Source of the DNA: Microcella alkalica
Lineage (GTDB): Bacteria > Actinomycetota > Actinomycetes > Actinomycetales > Microbacteriaceae
Length of the DNA stretch: 64,000 nt
Direction of reading: 5' to 3'
Assembly: GCF_014137945.1 (NCBI RefSeq)
Contig: NZ_JACGWX010000003.1
Location: 186,001 to 250,000, forward strand
In this document: positions 1-8,461 of the stretch, piece by piece
Layout: every line of letters begins with the position of its first letter
Position numbering within the stretch: position 1 is the stretch's first letter
Translations under genes and position numbers: made by a program
Notes under the pieces: model-generated
What the model was told of the DNA's origin: nothing
The model's input: only the letters and a program-made list of their open reading frames with translations
Database searches by the model: none

Positions 1-382
1 CACGTCGACGCCCCTGCTGTACGTGCTCGCGCCGTACCTCATCATCGCCTTCTCGATCTTCACCCTCTGGCGCGACTTGAACGCCGAGAACTGGGGCAAC
101 GCGGCGTTCGCGGCGTTCAACGCCGTACTCGCCCTCGCGGCGGTCGTCGCCTACATCGGCCTCGGCACCTCGCTCGTCGACCTCGGCATCGGCCTCACGA
201 ACTGGCTGTACGTCACGCCGAAGGCCGCGCCCGTCGCGCGCGCCGGAGGAGGAGACGGCCGACCCGCCGACTGGCAGACGGTGCTCTACCACGGGGCGAT
301 CCACGACCACGCGGACGAGAACCCCGCTCCCGCGCTCGCGGGCGCCGTCTCATCGACGTCCGACCGGAAGGCGGCCGCCTGA
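1..382 (+). CDS. C-terminal part of a polytopic membrane protein (5' end outside window)
   Basis: The reading frame is open to the first base, so the start lies outside the window. The visible 126 residues hold two or three hydrophobic segments (about residues 4-20, 38-58 and 62-74) and then a hydrophilic tail rich in Ala, Gly and Asp, probably cytoplasmic. No catalytic motif is in the visible part. Its stop overlaps the start of the chitinase-like gene by one base (TGATG), which suggests translational coupling. A membrane glycosyltransferase of the cellulose-synthase type is a plausible identity, judged only from the neighbour and topology; this is inference. Confidence 0.7.
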   Translation, partial: TSTPLLYVLAPYLIIAFSIFTLWRDLNAENWGNAAFAAFNAVLALAAVVAYIGLGTSLVDLGIGLTNWLYVTPKAAPVARAGGGDGRPADWQTVLYHGAIHDHADENPAPALAGAVSSTSDRKAAA

Positions 383-1989
383 TGCACGCGATCCTCTGGC
401 GCGATGGCCGACGACTCTCGTCGTTCCGGGCGATCCTCGCCCTCCTCATGACCTCGGCCCTCGGACTCTGGGGCTATATCTCGGTGCAGAACTGGGCGGG
501 GGCGGCCTCGCTCGAGGACAGGGACCCGTGGTTCGCGGGCTACGTCGACGCCACCGCGACCCCGGTGTTCGCCTTCGAGGACGTCGATGCGGCCGGTGCG
601 CGCGACATCGTCTTGTCGTTCATCGTCGCCGACCCGCAGGAGCCGTGCACTCCGACGTGGGGCACCGCGTACGACCTCGAGGAGGCGGCCGTCGAGCTCG
701 ACCTCGACCGCCGGCTCGCCCGACTCGAGCAGCTCGGGGCCGACCTCGCGATCTCGTTCGGCGGTCTGCTGAACGACGAGCTCGCGACCGTCTGCACGAA
801 TCCTGCCGAGCTGGTGCGCTCCTACGACACCGTGATCGAGCGCTACGACGTGACGACGATCGACCTCGACATCGAGGGCGAGAACCTCACCGACTCGGTG
901 GCCGGGCAGCGCCGCGCCGAGGCGATCGCGACGCTGCAGGAGCGTCGCCGCGACGCCGGCGAGGATCTCGCGGTGTGGCTCACTCTTCCCGTCGCGCCGT
1001 TCGGCCTGACCGAGGACGGCACGACCGCCGTCCAGCAGATGATCGAGGCGGGCGTCGACGTGGCCGGGATCAACGTCATGACGATGAACTACAACGATTC
1101 CAAGGAGCAGGGCGAGTCGATGGCGGATGCCTCGATCCGCGCCCTCCAGGCCACCCACCGCCAACTGCGCATCATGTACGAGCTCGCCGACATCGAGCTC
1201 AGCGACGCGACGCTCTGGCGCAAGATCGGGGCGACGCCCATGATCGGTCAGAACGACGTCGTCGACGAGGTCTTCACGCTGAAGGATGCGGAGGCCCTGC
1301 ACGACTGGGCGGTCGAGAAGGGCCTCGGTCGCATGTCGATGTGGTCGCTCAACCGCGACGTGCAGTGCGGCCCGAACTACGTCGATCTCAGCCGCGTCTC
1401 CGATGCGTGCTCCGGCTTCCCGCAGGGCGACGTGCGCTACGCCGACATCCTCGCCGAGGGGTTCGCGGGGCGTCTGGATGCGAGCGCGGGGATCGTCACG
1501 ACTCCCGAGCCGCGCGACCCGGCCGACTTCATCGACGACCCCGACACGAGCCCGTACCCGATCTGGAACGAGGAGGCCTCCTACCTCGCCGGGAGCAAGG
1601 TCGTCTGGTACCGCAACGTCTACGAGGCCAAGTGGTGGACGCGCGGAGAGATCCCCGACAACCCCGTGCTCAACGAGTGGGAGACCCCCTGGGTCCTCGT
1701 CGGGCCCGTGCTCGACGGCGAGAAGCCGCGCGAGATCCCGACGCTCCCCTACGGCGTCTACCCCGAGTGGGATGGCACGGTCATCTACGACAAGGGCGAG
1801 CGCATCCTGTTCGACGGCATGCCGTACGAGTCCAAGTGGTGGAACCAGGGCGACAGCCCCGAGGCCTACGCCGCCGACCCCGACAGCTCGCCGTGGACCC
1901 CGGTCCGCCTCGAGGAGATCCAGGAGATCCTGATCGAGCTGGAGGAGACGCCGGCGGTCGCGCCGAGCGGCGAGGAGCCGACTGGGTAG
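382..1989 (+). CDS. Membrane-anchored GH18 chitinase-like protein with two chitin-binding modules
   Basis: This 535-residue protein looks like a glycoside hydrolase family 18 enzyme acting on chitin or another N-acetylglucosamine polymer outside the cell. An uncleaved signal-anchor helix spans about residues 15-38. The catalytic barrel spans about 50-350 and shows the SxGG-type strand (ISFGG, about 124-128) and the catalytic DLDIE motif (161-165), whose last Glu is the expected proton donor. Two CBM5/12-like modules follow at about 391-440 and 458-515, each with the AKWW or SKWW aromatic signature. The start overlaps the upstream membrane-protein stop, so the two are probably made together. 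Substrate and anchoring are inferred, and the first motif Asp is replaced by Thr. Confidence 0.88.
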   Translation: MHAILWRDGRRLSSFRAILALLMTSALGLWGYISVQNWAGAASLEDRDPWFAGYVDATATPVFAFEDVDAAGARDIVLSFIVADPQEPCTPTWGTAYDLEEAAVELDLDRRLARLEQLGADLAISFGGLLNDELATVCTNPAELVRSYDTVIERYDVTTIDLDIEGENLTDSVAGQRRAEAIATLQERRRDAGEDLAVWLTLPVAPFGLTEDGTTAVQQMIEAGVDVAGINVMTMNYNDSKEQGESMADASIRALQATHRQLRIMYELADIELSDATLWRKIGATPMIGQNDVVDEVFTLKDAEALHDWAVEKGLGRMSMWSLNRDVQCGPNYVDLSRVSDACSGFPQGDVRYADILAEGFAGRLDASAGIVTTPEPRDPADFIDDPDTSPYPIWNEEASYLAGSKVVWYRNVYEAKWWTRGEIPDNPVLNEWETPWVLVGPVLDGEKPREIPTLPYGVYPEWDGTVIYDKGERILFDGMPYESKWWNQGDSPEAYAADPDSSPWTPVRLEEIQEILIELEETPAVAPSGEEPTG

Positions 1990-1992
1990 GCG

Positions 1993-3870
1993 TCAGCCTG
2001 CCGCGTCGAGATCGGCGGCGCTCGTGACCGGCAACCGGCACACGAAGTCGGTGCACGCGAAAGCGGTGGTCGTGCCTCCGAGCGGCTTCCGGTCGTCGAG
2101 CAGCGCGAAGCCCGCGCCCGCCCACGCCGACGCCGCGGACGCCGTGAGCGCGATGCCGAGAACCCCGTCCCGCTGCGGGCCGCGGGCGCGCGCCTCGAGC
2201 TCCCCGGGCTCGGCGTCGTCGGGTCGCACGACGACGAGCTGCCGCGCGGGGGCCGCGAGCGCCGACGCGATGGCGAGGGTAGCCCCGAACGCGATCGGCC
2301 GCTGCTGCGCGAGCGGTGCGAGCGCCGCGACGAGCGCGTCGGCGGCGAACCGGTAGCGCGGCTCGGCGGTGAGCTGGTGCAGCAGCAGTGCCGCGCGGGC
2401 GATCGCGGCGTCGCCGCTCGGCGCCGCGCCCTCGTTGGGGTCCTCCTCCGCGGTGAGCCCCTGCGCCGCGAGCACGGGGTCGCCCCCGCCGGGTGCCGCC
2501 GCCGTGATCGCCCGCCCCGACTCGACGGCGGCGCGGTCACCCGCGACGAGGCACGCGTCGACGAGCTCGCGCGCGACGCTCGCGTACCGGTGCTCGCCGG
2601 TCGTGATCGCGAGCTCGACCAACCCGACGGCGAGGTCGCCGTAGTCCTCGAGCGCGGCGCGAGCGGTCGAGGCGCGCCCGTCGCGGGTCGCGCGCAGCAG
2701 GCGCGGCGACCCTTCGTCGTCGCGAGTGAGGTGCGCGGCGATCAGCTCGTCGGCGAGCTCGACCCCGAACGCCGCCCACTCGGGCTCGTCGAGCAGCCGG
2801 GATGCGACCGCGAGCGCACCGATCGCGAGGCCGTTCCAGCCGGTCAGCACCTTCGCGTCGAGAGCGGGGCGCGGATGCCCGGCGCGGGCCGCGGCAGACA
2901 GCGCGTAGTACCCGCCCTCGTTCCGCTCGCCGTCGATGAGGCTCTCGCTGTCCTGCCCCGAGGCGAGCCCGCCGGAGACGCGCATGATCTCGCGCAGGAA
3001 CCCCACGACCCCGGCCGCGGTCTCGCGCGCTCCCGCGCGCGCGGCGACCTCGAGCAGCAGGGCGTTGTCGTTGAGCATGCGCTCGTAGTGGGGCTCGCTC
3101 CAGTCGCGACGGGTGGCGTAGCGGAAGAAGCCGCCCTCGACGGGGTCGCGCAGGTCGCTCGCGGCGATGCGCTGGAGCGTGCGCGCGGCGAGGGCATCGG
3201 CATCCGCATCACCGGCGGAGCCGCGCGCCTGCAGGAACAGCAGCACGGGCGCGACCGGGAACTTCGGCGCGCCCCCGAATCCGCCGTGCAGCTGGTCCTC
3301 GAAGCCCTCGAGCTCGGCGACGATCTCGGCGAGGGCGTCGGCGTTCGGCAGGGCTCCCGGGTCGCGGCGGCTCGCGGCGGTGATCGCGTCGCGCAGCCCG
3401 TCGGCGCTCTGCAGCACCTCCTCGCGGCGGCTCGACCACGCCTCCAGCACGGCGTCGACCACCTGCCGGAACGACGGCACTCCCGAGATCGGCTGCGGAG
3501 GCAGGTACGTCGCGGCGTAGAACACGCGCCCCTGCGGCGTCGCGAAGACCGTCAGGGGCCAGCCGAGCTGGTCGCTGAACGCGCTCGCCGCGGTCATGTA
3601 CGCGGCGTCGACGTCGGGATGCTCCTCCCGATCGACCTTGATGCTGACGACCCTCTCGGCGAGCCACGCGCCCACCTCGGGGTCGGAGAACGTCTCGCGC
3701 GCCATCACGTGGCACCAGTGGCACGTCGCGTAGCCGATCGAGATCAACACGGGCACATCGCGGAGCGCGGCCTCCGCGAAGGCCTCCTCGCTCCACGTCC
3801 ACCAGTCGACGGGGTTGTCCGCGTGCGACTGCAGGTACGGGCTGACGGCGTTCTCGAGCCTGGCTGCCAT
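1993..3870 (-). CDS. Thioredoxin-domain DUF255 protein (YyaL / SPATA20 family)
   Basis: A 625-residue protein of the DUF255 family, in which an N-terminal thioredoxin-like fold is joined to an (alpha/alpha)6-barrel resembling N-acylglucosamine 2-epimerases. The N-terminal [15 protein letters not shown] segment and the CHWCHVM redox motif (about residues 50-56) are diagnostic. The family's reaction is not established. The start chosen is the ATG just before the family's conserved N-terminus; the frame stays open upstream, but that stretch lies over the oppositely oriented MBL gene and has no family similarity. It is divergent from that gene with only 12 bases between the two starts, so the promoters must overlap or lie inside the coding regions. 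Confidence 0.9.
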   Translation of the reverse strand: MAARLENAVSPYLQSHADNPVDWWTWSEEAFAEAALRDVPVLISIGYATCHWCHVMARETFSDPEVGAWLAERVVSIKVDREEHPDVDAAYMTAASAFSDQLGWPLTVFATPQGRVFYAATYLPPQPISGVPSFRQVVDAVLEAWSSRREEVLQSADGLRDAITAASRRDPGALPNADALAEIVAELEGFEDQLHGGFGGAPKFPVAPVLLFLQARGSAGDADADALAARTLQRIAASDLRDPVEGGFFRYATRRDWSEPHYERMLNDNALLLEVAARAGARETAAGVVGFLREIMRVSGGLASGQDSESLIDGERNEGGYYALSAAARAGHPRPALDAKVLTGWNGLAIGALAVASRLLDEPEWAAFGVELADELIAAHLTRDDEGSPRLLRATRDGRASTARAALEDYGDLAVGLVELAITTGEHRYASVARELVDACLVAGDRAAVESGRAITAAAPGGGDPVLAAQGLTAEEDPNEGAAPSGDAAIARAALLLHQLTAEPRYRFAADALVAALAPLAQQRPIAFGATLAIASALAAPARQLVVVRPDDAEPGELEARARGPQRDGVLGIALTASAASAWAGAGFALLDDRKPLGGTTTAFACTDFVCRLPVTSAADLDAAG

Positions 3871-3882
3871 AGGTTCGAGCCT

Positions 3883-4815
3883 ATGAGCCTCCCCTCCGAC
3901 TCCTCCGCGTCTCCCAGCCCGCGCCCGGGTTCGCCCGCTGCGTCGGACCAGGGCTCGCGCAGCGGCTCGCCCACCGGTTCGCCCATCGCCGTCACCGTCG
4001 TCGGCGGACCCACCGCGCTGCTCGAATGGACGGGCCTGCGCCTCCTCCTCGACCCGACCTTCGACCCGCCGACCGTCTACGGCCCGGGCCCGAACGACCT
4101 CACGAAGACCGAGGGGCCGGCCGTCGCGGCCGCCGACCTCGGCCGCATCGACGTCGCTCTCGTCTCGCACCACCACCACGAGGACAACCTCGACGAGGCC
4201 GGCCGCGCGCTCGCGCTCGGGCTGCCGCTCGTCATCACGACCTCGGCGGGTGCGCGCGAGCTCGCGGCCCGCTGCGACTCCGGTGAGGGCACGGCGACGG
4301 TCATCGGACTCGAGGAGGGAGAGTCGCTCGCCCTCGACAGCGCCGCACTGGTCGGCTCGGCGGTCGCCGCGCACGCACCGGCGGGCGCGCGCGTGATCGC
4401 CGTCACCGCGCAGCACGGGCCGCCCGAGGTCGCCGAGCGCCTCGGCCCGGTGATCGGGTTCGTGCTCTCCGCTCCGGGCGAGCCGACGGTGTTCGTGTCG
4501 GGCGACAACTCGTCGGTCGAGGTCGTGCGCGCGATCGCGGCCCGCCACAATGCGCTGGATGTCGCCGTCCTGTTCGCGGGCGCCGCCCGCATCCCCGCGA
4601 TTGATGCGGCCCTCACCCTCACCGCGGCGGACGCGCGCGCCGCCGCCCTCGCGCTCGGCGCCCGCCGAGTCGTCGGACTGCACGTGGACCAGTGGGCGCA
4701 CTTCAGCGAGGGCCGCGACGCCCTCGAGCGGGAGTTCGCCGAGCTCGAGAGCGCCGCAGGTGGTCCGCTGCTCGCGGCGACGCCGCTCGGCGAGCGCACC
4801 GAGCTCGCCGTCTAG
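3883..4815 (+). CDS. MBL-fold metallo-hydrolase (UlaG-like)
   Basis: A 310-residue protein of the metallo-beta-lactamase superfamily, probably a cytosolic zinc or manganese hydrolase. After a Ser/Pro/Gly-rich 30-residue leader, the fold begins with ITVVGG-like strands and a LLDPTFDPP segment. The metal motif is present in altered form as [10 protein letters not shown], with Glu in place of the usual Asp after the histidine run. The protein ends in a conserved-looking LHVDQWAHF region that could supply a late His ligand. Substrate is unknown; the L-ascorbate-6-phosphate lactonase-like subfamily is only the nearest fold class. The start ATG is 12 bases from the divergent DUF255 gene. Confidence 0.82.
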   Translation: MSLPSDSSASPSPRPGSPAASDQGSRSGSPTGSPIAVTVVGGPTALLEWTGLRLLLDPTFDPPTVYGPGPNDLTKTEGPAVAAADLGRIDVALVSHHHHEDNLDEAGRALALGLPLVITTSAGARELAARCDSGEGTATVIGLEEGESLALDSAALVGSAVAAHAPAGARVIAVTAQHGPPEVAERLGPVIGFVLSAPGEPTVFVSGDNSSVEVVRAIAARHNALDVAVLFAGAARIPAIDAALTLTAADARAAALALGARRVVGLHVDQWAHFSEGRDALEREFAELESAAGGPLLAATPLGERTELAV

Positions 4816-4889
4816 CCGGCTCGCGCCGCAACTCGGGTCAGGGGCCGGCGACGAAGCCCCGCTTCCGATTTCTGGCTGCAACTCGTCCT

Positions 4890-4935
4890 GTTTCGGGCAA
4901 ACCGTGCGCCCCCGGGCGCACGAGTTGCCCGAAAC
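4890..4935. terminator. 46-bp near-perfect palindrome between convergent genes
   Basis: Two 23-base arms match at about 20 positions; the outer arms are GTTTCGGGCAA and TTGCCCGAAAC, the inner arms CGTGCGCCC and GGGCGCACG. The element sits between the MBL gene (ends 4815) and the GNAT gene (ends 4984), which are convergent, so a bidirectional terminator is the simplest reading. No U-tract follows on either side. A dispersed intergenic palindrome is the alternative. The rest of the 168-base gap shows nothing recognisable. Confidence 0.6.
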
Positions 4936-4983
4936 GGCCCGGATTAGTCGGCACGTACCGCGGCACCCAGCGCCAACGACGTC

Positions 4984-5502
4984 TCACCAGCGCTTGATGA
5001 GCTCCTCGTCGCGCTCCGTGACGGTCTGCGTGACGCCCTCAGCGTCAACGTAGCTATACGTCGTCGACGACAGCACGCCGGTCCGTCTGTAGCCGAGCCT
5101 CTCGTAGAGCGAGGCTGCTCGCGGGTTGTCGAGACCCACGCCCACGACGAGCGAGCGCTCCCCGACCCCTGCGCTCGTGATGCGGGCGTCCACAGTCAGC
5201 TCAGCAGCGCGGATCAGCGCGGTGCCGAGCCCATGACCGCGAACGCCCTCATCCACGCCGAGGTTCTTCAGCTCGGACGGCTCGCCGTTCGTCAGCTCCG
5301 CAGACCCCACCACGGTGCCGTCAGCGACGGCGACCGCAACGAGGAACTCGACGACGCCGGCCTCCTGACGAGCGAAAGCGCCGCGCGCGTAGCCGCTGCC
5401 GGGCGGCTCGCGAGTCTCGAGAGCCGAGACGTCGGCCTCCGTGCACCGTCGGACGAAGACGTGACTGAGGCCCGCGTCGCCGCCCGCAGGCGAGCCGAGC
5501 AT
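4984..5502 (-). CDS. GNAT family N-acetyltransferase
   Basis: A 172-residue GCN5-related acetyltransferase expected to move an acetyl group from acetyl-CoA to an amine. The acetyl-CoA-binding motif A is seen as VDEGVRGHGLGTALI (about residues 86-100) and motif B as NPRAASLYERLGYRRTG (about 126-142). The substrate cannot be told from sequence. The first ATG is used; an internal valine start a few codons in, before the first beta strand, is possible because the initial 12 residues look unconserved. It lies 10 bases after the aldo/keto reductase on the same strand and is probably co-transcribed with it. Confidence 0.85.
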   Translation of the reverse strand: MLGSPAGGDAGLSHVFVRRCTEADVSALETREPPGSGYARGAFARQEAGVVEFLVAVAVADGTVVGSAELTNGEPSELKNLGVDEGVRGHGLGTALIRAAELTVDARITSAGVGERSLVVGVGLDNPRAASLYERLGYRRTGVLSSTTYSYVDAEGVTQTVTERDEELIKRW

Positions 5503-5512
5503 CCGCCCGCGC

Positions 5513-6355
5513 CTAGAAGTCGGTGTTGAGCGGGTGCGCGCCGACGCGCTCGTCGCGGTCGGCCGCCGCGATCGTCGCCATCTCGTCGGCCGAGAGCTCG
5601 AAGTCGAAGATGTCGGCGTTCTCGATCATGCGCTCGCGCTTGGAGGTCTTCGGGAAGACGATGATGCCCTCCTGGAGGTGCCAGCGGATCGCGACCTGCT
5701 GCACGCTCTTGCCGTGCCGCTCGGCGATCTCGGCGAGGCCCGGCAGCTCGGCGAGCTCGTACTTGCCCTGGCCGAGCGGGCCCCACGCCTCGGTGAGGGT
5801 GCCGCGAGGCTCCTGGAAGGCGCGCAGCTCGCGCTGCTGAAAGGCGGGGTGCAGCTCGACCTGGTTGACGACGGGCACGACGTCGGATACCTGGGCGAGG
5901 TCGTCGAGGTGCGTCTGCATGAAGTTCGAGACGCCGATCGAGCGCGCCTTCCCCGACGAGCGCAGCTCGACGAGGGTCTGCCACGACTCGACGTGCTTGC
6001 CGTACTTCGGCGCCGGCCAGTGGATCAGGTACAGATCGACGTAGTCCAGACCCAACTTCGACAGCGACGTGTCGAGCGCGGCGCGGGCGGAGTCGGTTCC
6101 CTGGTCGCTGTTCCAGAGCTTCGTGGTGATGAAGAGCTCCTCGCGCGGAATGCCGGAGTTCGCGATCGCGCGACCGACGCCCTCCTCGTTCTTGTAGATC
6201 ATCGCCGTGTCGATGTGGCGGTAGCCGACCTCGAGCGCGTCGGAGACGATGCGCTCGGCCTCGGCCGGGTCGACGAGGAAGACGCCGAGCCCGAGCTGAG
6301 GGATGGCGCGGCCGTCGTTGAGCGTCAGGTGCGGAGTGGGAATCGCAGAAGTCAT
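5513..6355 (-). CDS. Aldo/keto reductase
   Basis: A 280-residue NADPH-dependent aldo/keto reductase of the short, 2,5-diketo-gluconate-reductase-like group. The TIM-barrel hallmarks are in order: GLGVFLVD, the GYRHIDTAMIYKNE segment with the catalytic Asp and Tyr, the catalytic Lys in TTKLWN, the His in LYLIHWPAP, and the cofactor-binding FPKTSKRERMIEN near the C-terminus. The physiological carbonyl substrate is unknown. The gene starts 14 bases after the prpC stop on the same strand, so read-through from the propionate operon is likely. It resembles the aldo/keto reductase at 23734-24591 but is not an identical copy. Confidence 0.92.
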   Translation of the reverse strand: MTSAIPTPHLTLNDGRAIPQLGLGVFLVDPAEAERIVSDALEVGYRHIDTAMIYKNEEGVGRAIANSGIPREELFITTKLWNSDQGTDSARAALDTSLSKLGLDYVDLYLIHWPAPKYGKHVESWQTLVELRSSGKARSIGVSNFMQTHLDDLAQVSDVVPVVNQVELHPAFQQRELRAFQEPRGTLTEAWGPLGQGKYELAELPGLAEIAERHGKSVQQVAIRWHLQEGIIVFPKTSKRERMIENADIFDFELSADEMATIAAADRDERVGAHPLNTDF

Positions 6356-6369
6356 CCCCCCACTCTTGC

Positions 6370-7497
6370 TCACGAACCCGGGAGGTGGCGCTCGTCGGGG
6401 CCGTTGTACGCGCTCAGCGGACGGATGAGCGCGTTCGATGCGAGCTGCTCGCGCACGTGCGCCGTCCAGCCCGTGACGCGCGAGGCGATGAACAGAGGCG
6501 TGAACATCGTCGTGTCGAAGCCCATGAGGTTGTAGGCCGGGCCCGACGGGTAGTCGAGGTTCGGCTTGATGTTCTTCGTCTCGACCATCGCGCTCTCGAG
6601 GGCGTCGTACAGGTCGAGCACCTCGGGCCGGTCGTAGTGCGCGACGAGGGTCTCGAGCGCGGCCTTCATGGTCGGCACGCGCGAGTCGCCGTTCTTGTAC
6701 ACGCGGTGGCCGAAGCCCATGATCTTGCGCTTCTCGGCGAGCGCCGTCGCGAGCCACTCGCGCGCTCCGTCGGCCGAACCGACCTCGTCGAAGGTGTGCT
6801 GCACGGCCTCGTTGGCGCCGCCGTGCAGCGGGCCCTTGAGCGCGCCGATCGCGCCGACGACGGCCGAGTACACGTCGCTGAGCGTCGAGGTGATGACGCG
6901 CGCGGCGAAGGTCGAGGCGTTGAACGAGTGCTCGGCGTACAGGATCATCGACACGTCGAACGCGTCGACGACGACCTTCTCGGGCATCTCTCCGAAGGTC
7001 ATGTGCAGGAAGTTCGCCGAGTAGCCGAGGTCGTCGCGGGGCTCGACGAGGCGCTCGTCGCGCAGGCGGCGCTGCGTGTAGGCGACGATCGCGGGCAGCT
7101 GCGCGAAGAGGCGGATGCTCCGCTCGAGGGTGAGGTCGAGATCGATCCACGTCCTGTCGGTCGTGAGCGACTCGTCGAGGGCGCCGATGACGCTCACGGC
7201 CGTCCGCACGACGTCCATGGGGTGGGCAGAGAGGGGCAGCGCGTCGATCGCGTCCTTCACGGTCGGGTCGAGGCGCCGGTGGGCGCGCTCGAGCGTCTCG
7301 AATGCGGCGAGCTCAGCATCCGTCGGCAGCTCGCCGTGCCAGAGCAGGTAGGCGACCTCCTCGAAGGTGCAGTTCGCGGCGAGCTCCTGCACGGGGTAGC
7401 CGCGGTAGAGCAGCGAGTTGGTCTCGGGGTTCACCTTGCTCACGGCGGTGTGGTCGACGACGACCCCGGCGAGGCCCTTGCGGATGTCTTCGGTCAT
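6370..7497 (-). CDS. prpC: 2-methylcitrate synthase / citrate synthase
   Basis: A 375-residue citrate-synthase-fold enzyme that condenses propionyl-CoA with oxaloacetate to 2-methylcitrate, the first step of the methylcitrate cycle. The length and the motifs EHSFNASTFAARV, GPLHGGANEAV and GFGHRVYKNGDSR (active-site histidines and substrate arginines) match the short bacterial PrpC/citrate synthase type. The choice of methylcitrate over citrate synthase rests on prpB and prpD directly upstream. The ATG is preceded by a strong AGGAGG ribosome site. The gap to prpB is 52 bases, longer than the other junctions of the operon, and holds a small duplication. Confidence 0.92.
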   Translation of the reverse strand: MTEDIRKGLAGVVVDHTAVSKVNPETNSLLYRGYPVQELAANCTFEEVAYLLWHGELPTDAELAAFETLERAHRRLDPTVKDAIDALPLSAHPMDVVRTAVSVIGALDESLTTDRTWIDLDLTLERSIRLFAQLPAIVAYTQRRLRDERLVEPRDDLGYSANFLHMTFGEMPEKVVVDAFDVSMILYAEHSFNASTFAARVITSTLSDVYSAVVGAIGALKGPLHGGANEAVQHTFDEVGSADGAREWLATALAEKRKIMGFGHRVYKNGDSRVPTMKAALETLVAHYDRPEVLDLYDALESAMVETKNIKPNLDYPSGPAYNLMGFDTTMFTPLFIASRVTGWTAHVREQLASNALIRPLSAYNGPDERHLPGS

Positions 7498-7520
7498 GCG
7501 TTCCTCCTGGTGGGGCGGGC

Positions 7521-7566
7521 TCAGCGGCCGGTGTAGGGCAAGGCCGCGTTCAGCGGCCGGTGTAGG
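7521..7566. repeat. 17-bp direct repeat copying the prpB 3' end
   Basis: The sequence TCAGCGGCCGGTGTAGG occurs at 7521-7537 and 7550-7566. The second copy encodes the last codons and stop of prpB; the first lies in the prpB-prpC gap. This looks like a short duplication that lengthened the intergenic spacer. Confidence 0.75.
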
Positions 7567-8461
7567 TGTAGATGCCGTCGTCGAAGGCGTTGTACGCCTC
7601 GTAGTCGAGCAGCTCGTAGAGCCTGCCCCGAGTCTGCATGCCCGCGACCTCATCGTCGAGCGTGCCGGTCGCGAGCAGCGCGTCGAGGCCTCGCTCGATC
7701 GCGCCGAACGCGATGCGGAGCAGCGACACGGGGTGGATGACCATGTTCACGCCGACGTCGGCGAGCTGCTGATGCGTGAACAGCCGGCTCTTCCCGAACT
7801 CGGTCATGTTGGCGAGGATCGGCACGTCGACTGCCGCGCGCATCGCGGCGAACTCCTCGAGCGTGCCCATCGCCTCGGGAAAGATCGCGTCGGCGCCGGC
7901 GTCCTGCAGAGCCTTCGCGCGGTCGATCGCGGCGTCCATCCCCCCGCCCTGATCAGAACCGACCCCGCGGATGTCGGTTCGGGCCATGATCACGAGGTCG
8001 GGGTCGCGGCGGGCGTCGACAGCCGCGCGGATGCGCTTGATCGCCGTCTCAGCATCCACGACCGCCTTGCCGTCGAGGTGACCGCATCGTTTGGGGTTGA
8101 CCTGGTCTTCGAGGTGCAGGCCGGCGACGCCGGCGTCTTCGAGCTCGTGCACCGTTCGGGCGACGTTCATCGGCTCGCCGAAACCGGTGTCGGCGTCGAC
8201 GAGCGTCGGCAGATCGCTCATGCGGCTGATCTGGTGCGCGCGCTGCGCGACCTCGGTGAGCGTCGTGAGCCCGATGTCGGGCAGGCCGAGCTCGGCGGCC
8301 ATGACGGCGCCCGAGATGTAGGCGCCGTCGAAGCCCTTTTCCTGGATGAGGCGGATGCTCAGCGGCGTGAACGCGCCGGGGAAGACCTGCAGGCGGTCGC
8401 TCTGCAGTCCCGCCCGGAAGGCCTGGCGGCGCTGCGACGGCGTGGTGGTGGTCGACAGCAT
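7550..8461 (-). CDS. prpB: Methylisocitrate lyase
   Basis: A 303-residue enzyme of the isocitrate lyase / PEP mutase superfamily that splits 2-methylisocitrate to pyruvate and succinate, the last step of the methylcitrate cycle. The metal-binding DADTGFG segment (89-95) and the catalytic loop KRCGH with Cys126 are present, as is LHLEDQ. KRCGH is the PrpB form of the loop; true isocitrate lyases are much longer. Its ATG overlaps the prpD stop by one base (TGATG), indicating coupled translation. Confidence 0.95.
   Translation of the reverse strand: MLSTTTTPSQRRQAFRAGLQSDRLQVFPGAFTPLSIRLIQEKGFDGAYISGAVMAAELGLPDIGLTTLTEVAQRAHQISRMSDLPTLVDADTGFGEPMNVARTVHELEDAGVAGLHLEDQVNPKRCGHLDGKAVVDAETAIKRIRAAVDARRDPDLVIMARTDIRGVGSDQGGGMDAAIDRAKALQDAGADAIFPEAMGTLEEFAAMRAAVDVPILANMTEFGKSRLFTHQQLADVGVNMVIHPVSLLRIAFGAIERGLDALLATGTLDDEVAGMQTRGRLYELLDYEAYNAFDDGIYTYTGR

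Noticed and set aside
2377-3882. Long plus-strand frame upstream of and continuous with the MBL gene
   Set aside because: It lies antisense to the DUF255 gene. MBL-fold similarity begins only after the ATG at 3883.
3871-4881. Upstream extension of the DUF255 protein frame
   Set aside because: It overlaps the MBL gene in antisense and has no family similarity; the conserved N-terminus starts at 3870.
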